Below, one piece after another: positions 31,741 to 64,000 of a stretch of DNA of 64,000 nt. The notes beneath the pieces are model-generated. The model searched no databases. It was not told the origin of the DNA and saw nothing but the letters and a program-made list of their open reading frames with translations. This DNA is from Ascaris suum (Eukaryota; Nematoda; Chromadorea; Rhabditida; Ascarididae): NCBI GenBank assembly GCA_013433145.1, contig CM024188.1, positions 1,674,001 to 1,738,000 on the forward strand, in the 5' to 3' direction. The first letter of the stretch is position 1; every line of letters starts with the position of its first letter. The position numbers were made by a program, and so were the translations under genes.

Positions 31741-33221
31741 GGAGCCAGACCAAGGTGAATACAGGAGCCTCGCTGGAGAAACATAGTGGTCATGTAATTA
31801 GTATTCAGTTTTTGCTTCTAGAACATCTCTTTTCGAATGTTCATATTTGAATAGTGCAACCTTCAGTGCATTTCCCACTGTCGTTGTGTCGTTCGATCGA
31901 ACCATAAAATCCACAGATATCTTCAAAGAATTGAGTTCTCATTGCAGGTGGGATATTGGAGCGCTGTACTGATGGATGGCGATACTCGGAGGTTTGTTTT
32001 TTGATAGAAGTTTCTGCGAGGATTGAAGGAGGGGAGGGGAGGGGCTAGTAAGCACGAACATGCATGATTAACTGCTGTAGACCTGAGAATGGAAACGATT
32101 TTGAAAGCTATTTTGCGACAAGATGAGCATTCACATCACGCATCATCTTATCTTTTCTCAATCAAACAGACATATGCATTACTTCTTGGAAAATATAAGG
32201 TTTTCTGTCTGCGCTCAACACATTCCCCATTAGAAATGTTTAGCGGTTTAATCGTTGCTTCTCTATACGCAACGATGCGCTAATAGATATAGTTGCTTAT
32301 TGATGGAGTTTGAGTAAGGTGTTCTTTCATAGATAATTTGAAGTTTCTGCGTAGGTTTCTTTCTTAGACGAAAGCGATTCGTGAAGTCGGTAAAAAGGAG
32401 AAAGAAATAAATATGCATGATGAAATATTTGGATGTTTACAGTATAGCAGTAGTGGTCTTCAAAATGAGATCAGATTTCATAGCATTTTATTGTTGCATA
32501 TAAATTTATGCATTTCCCCAAAAAGTTATAACAAAAAGCTTAGTCGATGTTTGATCGCACGACTATGACTGACGCGAATTTGGTCACTCCAGAATTCATT
32601 CAAATGTTAACAGGTCGAATATTTTTGGGCTCGATTTCTTGAATCGCGTAGACGGGGGATATGGGGTAAGGGGCTGAGAAAAGAGAGAGGAGAGAGAAAA
32701 TTTAGAATCTATTCATACACTCGATAAATTTCTCTATTCGTCTTGGCTGTCATTAACCATAATTTCTAAGTGAAACGTATTGGTGACTTATGAATGGAGC
32801 AAAGCGCTTGAAAGAAGTGAAGTTTTAATCGCATTTAAGAGGTTCGAAGCGGTCATTGGATGCTCAACCGCCGGCTGCAACGATCGAAAAAAGGCGAAAG
32901 AGGGCATCAGCTGCCGGCGGTTATGTACCGTTCCAGCCAATCGAAATTCCGGAGAGCTGGAAAAAGCATCCACACAGTTAGTTGTTTCATCATGCTTTGT
33001 TACTGTTCTAGAATTGCTTTATATTTCTTTTATTTTTTTCTTTACTTATATAAAAGGTTACAAATTTTTCATGCTTGTTCATAACAAATAAAAAAGAAAT
33101 CGCTTTCACTTCCTTACATTCAAATAAAGAGTACCAAAATTTCCAGTATCCATTTTTAGATGTATAAAGCGGAATCGCATAAAAATTTAATGCAAGCAGC
33201 TTAAATGTTCGAATTTTAGTA

Positions 33222-62834
<29,613 letters not shown>

Positions 62835-64000
62835 GCTTCCACGAACTCGAAAACGTTTAATTCTGGAAAAGTTCTTTTCCATATCTTTTACTGTGTGGAC
62901 TTGTTGTCTATAGTTTTTTAGCGCGATTGAGGGTTCTTCCCGAGCAGTGTTCATTTTGAGCTTTTTCGCTGAAGTCTATAGTCTCTTCCTCGCGTGCAAG
63001 CATTTAGGGGATGCGCTAAGAGATTTTTCAATAGTGGCGCTGTCTCTTATTTAAAAGTTTCCTCTCACAGAACAGACTAATGTATGCACATTTAGTCTCG
63101 GCTGTAAATCCTCCAATCCTTCTGTGCTCAAACTTAGAGATTGGGAGGTTTTATCTAGGTTCTGCGCCGAAGAAAATATCTTTCTTTGGTGCCGCGGAGG
63201 TTCCCTCGCCCGTTTTTCACCTGTGAAATAGGACGTTTTGCTTCGATTTACTGACGCAAGAAAACATTCTTGAAGAGAAATTTGCTCAGTCCACTTTTCG
63301 ATAATAATTTTTCAAATTGGTCATTTTCTATGGTAATGTCATGTCTAAGTCCGAAAATCGGGTAACGGTCATCGAGCATTTACCAGTGGCGCTGTATCCT
63401 CGCAAAACTTTCCATCATCATTAGTTTTACACTTTTCCATCAAAATCTTTCGAAAATTTCAATTATTTTTTTATTTTTATGCTTATCGTTGAACAAAGAA
63501 AAAGATCTTAAGAAGCGGGTGAACGGGTCTTTTGAAAGAAGTGTGATTTACGCGATTTGTTGTTGGTGGTGTGAATTCGACCGATTACTTCAATTCTTTT
63601 ACGCCTATTCATCTCTGTCGTTTTTATTGGATACCCGTTACCTATTCCGACCAATGAGAGTCTCATTTCTCATATGTTGTGTTCTCGACTTGAGGTTGCA
63701 CCAGATAATATGCTTCGAGCTAAAAAATCTCAAGTTTTGCTGACAGGCTTCTCGTAATTTGTATTGCAGACAAAAAAAGGGTTAAGAAATTTAAAGTCCC
63801 TCTAGAAAAATTCGTTTTATTTAATTTCCGCCAGAGTGCGATTTTGCAATCCACGGAAAACATGGAGGCCGGATTTTTTTTTTGGGGGGGGGGGGAGGAG
63901 GGCAAGGGGTCCTTTGTCGAGATGATCTTCCCGCCCCTCGGCTCTCCCTCATATTCCCATTTCCCGTTGCCGGTTCCACTTTAGCAAAACTCTTTCTAAG
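62835..64000. other. downstream flank, no gene seen
   Basis: Only short frames, plus a G run near 63882-63895. If the tentative last exon of the tandem-HTH gene is wrong, its true 3' end lies here or beyond the window. Confidence 0.35.

Noticed and set aside
32780..33091. A 103-codon plus-strand frame just before the first tandem-HTH coding exon
   Set aside because: No GT donor fits its end, several frames are open over the same stretch, and nothing resembles the HTH units.

Overview
This is a eukaryotic window, AT-rich and intron-rich. The spliceosomal introns mostly end in short T-rich acceptors (TTTTCAG or TTTTTAG). That intron style and the RPL10 sequence, including the acidic/Arg stretch [20 protein letters not shown] and the C-terminus WIHNPI, look most like a nematode. 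The species assignment is an inference; I could not run a search. Four genes could be reconstructed exon by exon with consistent reading phase. Most of the remainder is intron, intergenic DNA, simple repeats and decayed elements.

Layout. (1) 1740-11801, plus strand: a 13-exon SLC9B/NHA-type Na+/H+ antiporter of 559 codons, ending at a TGA that overlaps an AATAAA poly(A) signal, followed by a long (AT)n tract. (2) 13939-18046, minus strand: rpl-10, four exons, 214 residues, convergent with the antiporter. Its second intron holds a 201-nt exon-like block with good splice sites. (3) 18.1-30.8 kb: no confident gene. There are two gene-like minus-strand clusters (20.7-21.5 and 23.1-25.9 kb), a near-perfect 31-bp inverted repeat at 26.24-26.35 kb and a locally GC/CpG-richer block at 27.2-28.3 kb that may be a promoter or 5' UTR region. 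(4) 31.0-31.74 kb, minus strand: a badly decayed non-LTR retrotransposon reverse-transcriptase fragment. (5) 33222-62834, plus strand: a gene of about 21 exons and 945 codons. It encodes a protein built from at least five or six divergent pipsqueak-like helix-turn-helix units separated by acidic/Ser-rich linkers. (6) 43009-49953, minus strand: a complete 12-exon asparagine synthetase gene (582 residues) lying entirely inside one 8.9-kb intron of gene 5.

How they relate. RPL10 (translation), asparagine synthetase (amino-acid supply) and the antiporter (ion/pH balance) are housekeeping functions with no evident operon or pathway link. The tandem-HTH gene is the least familiar item. The unit spacing is strongly constrained (29 residues from a helix-start Ala to a conserved Tyr in four units) while sequence identity between units is low, which suggests a multi-site DNA-binding regulator that I cannot name. 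The antiporter is notable because its ion-binding Asp-Asp pair reads Asp-Asn.
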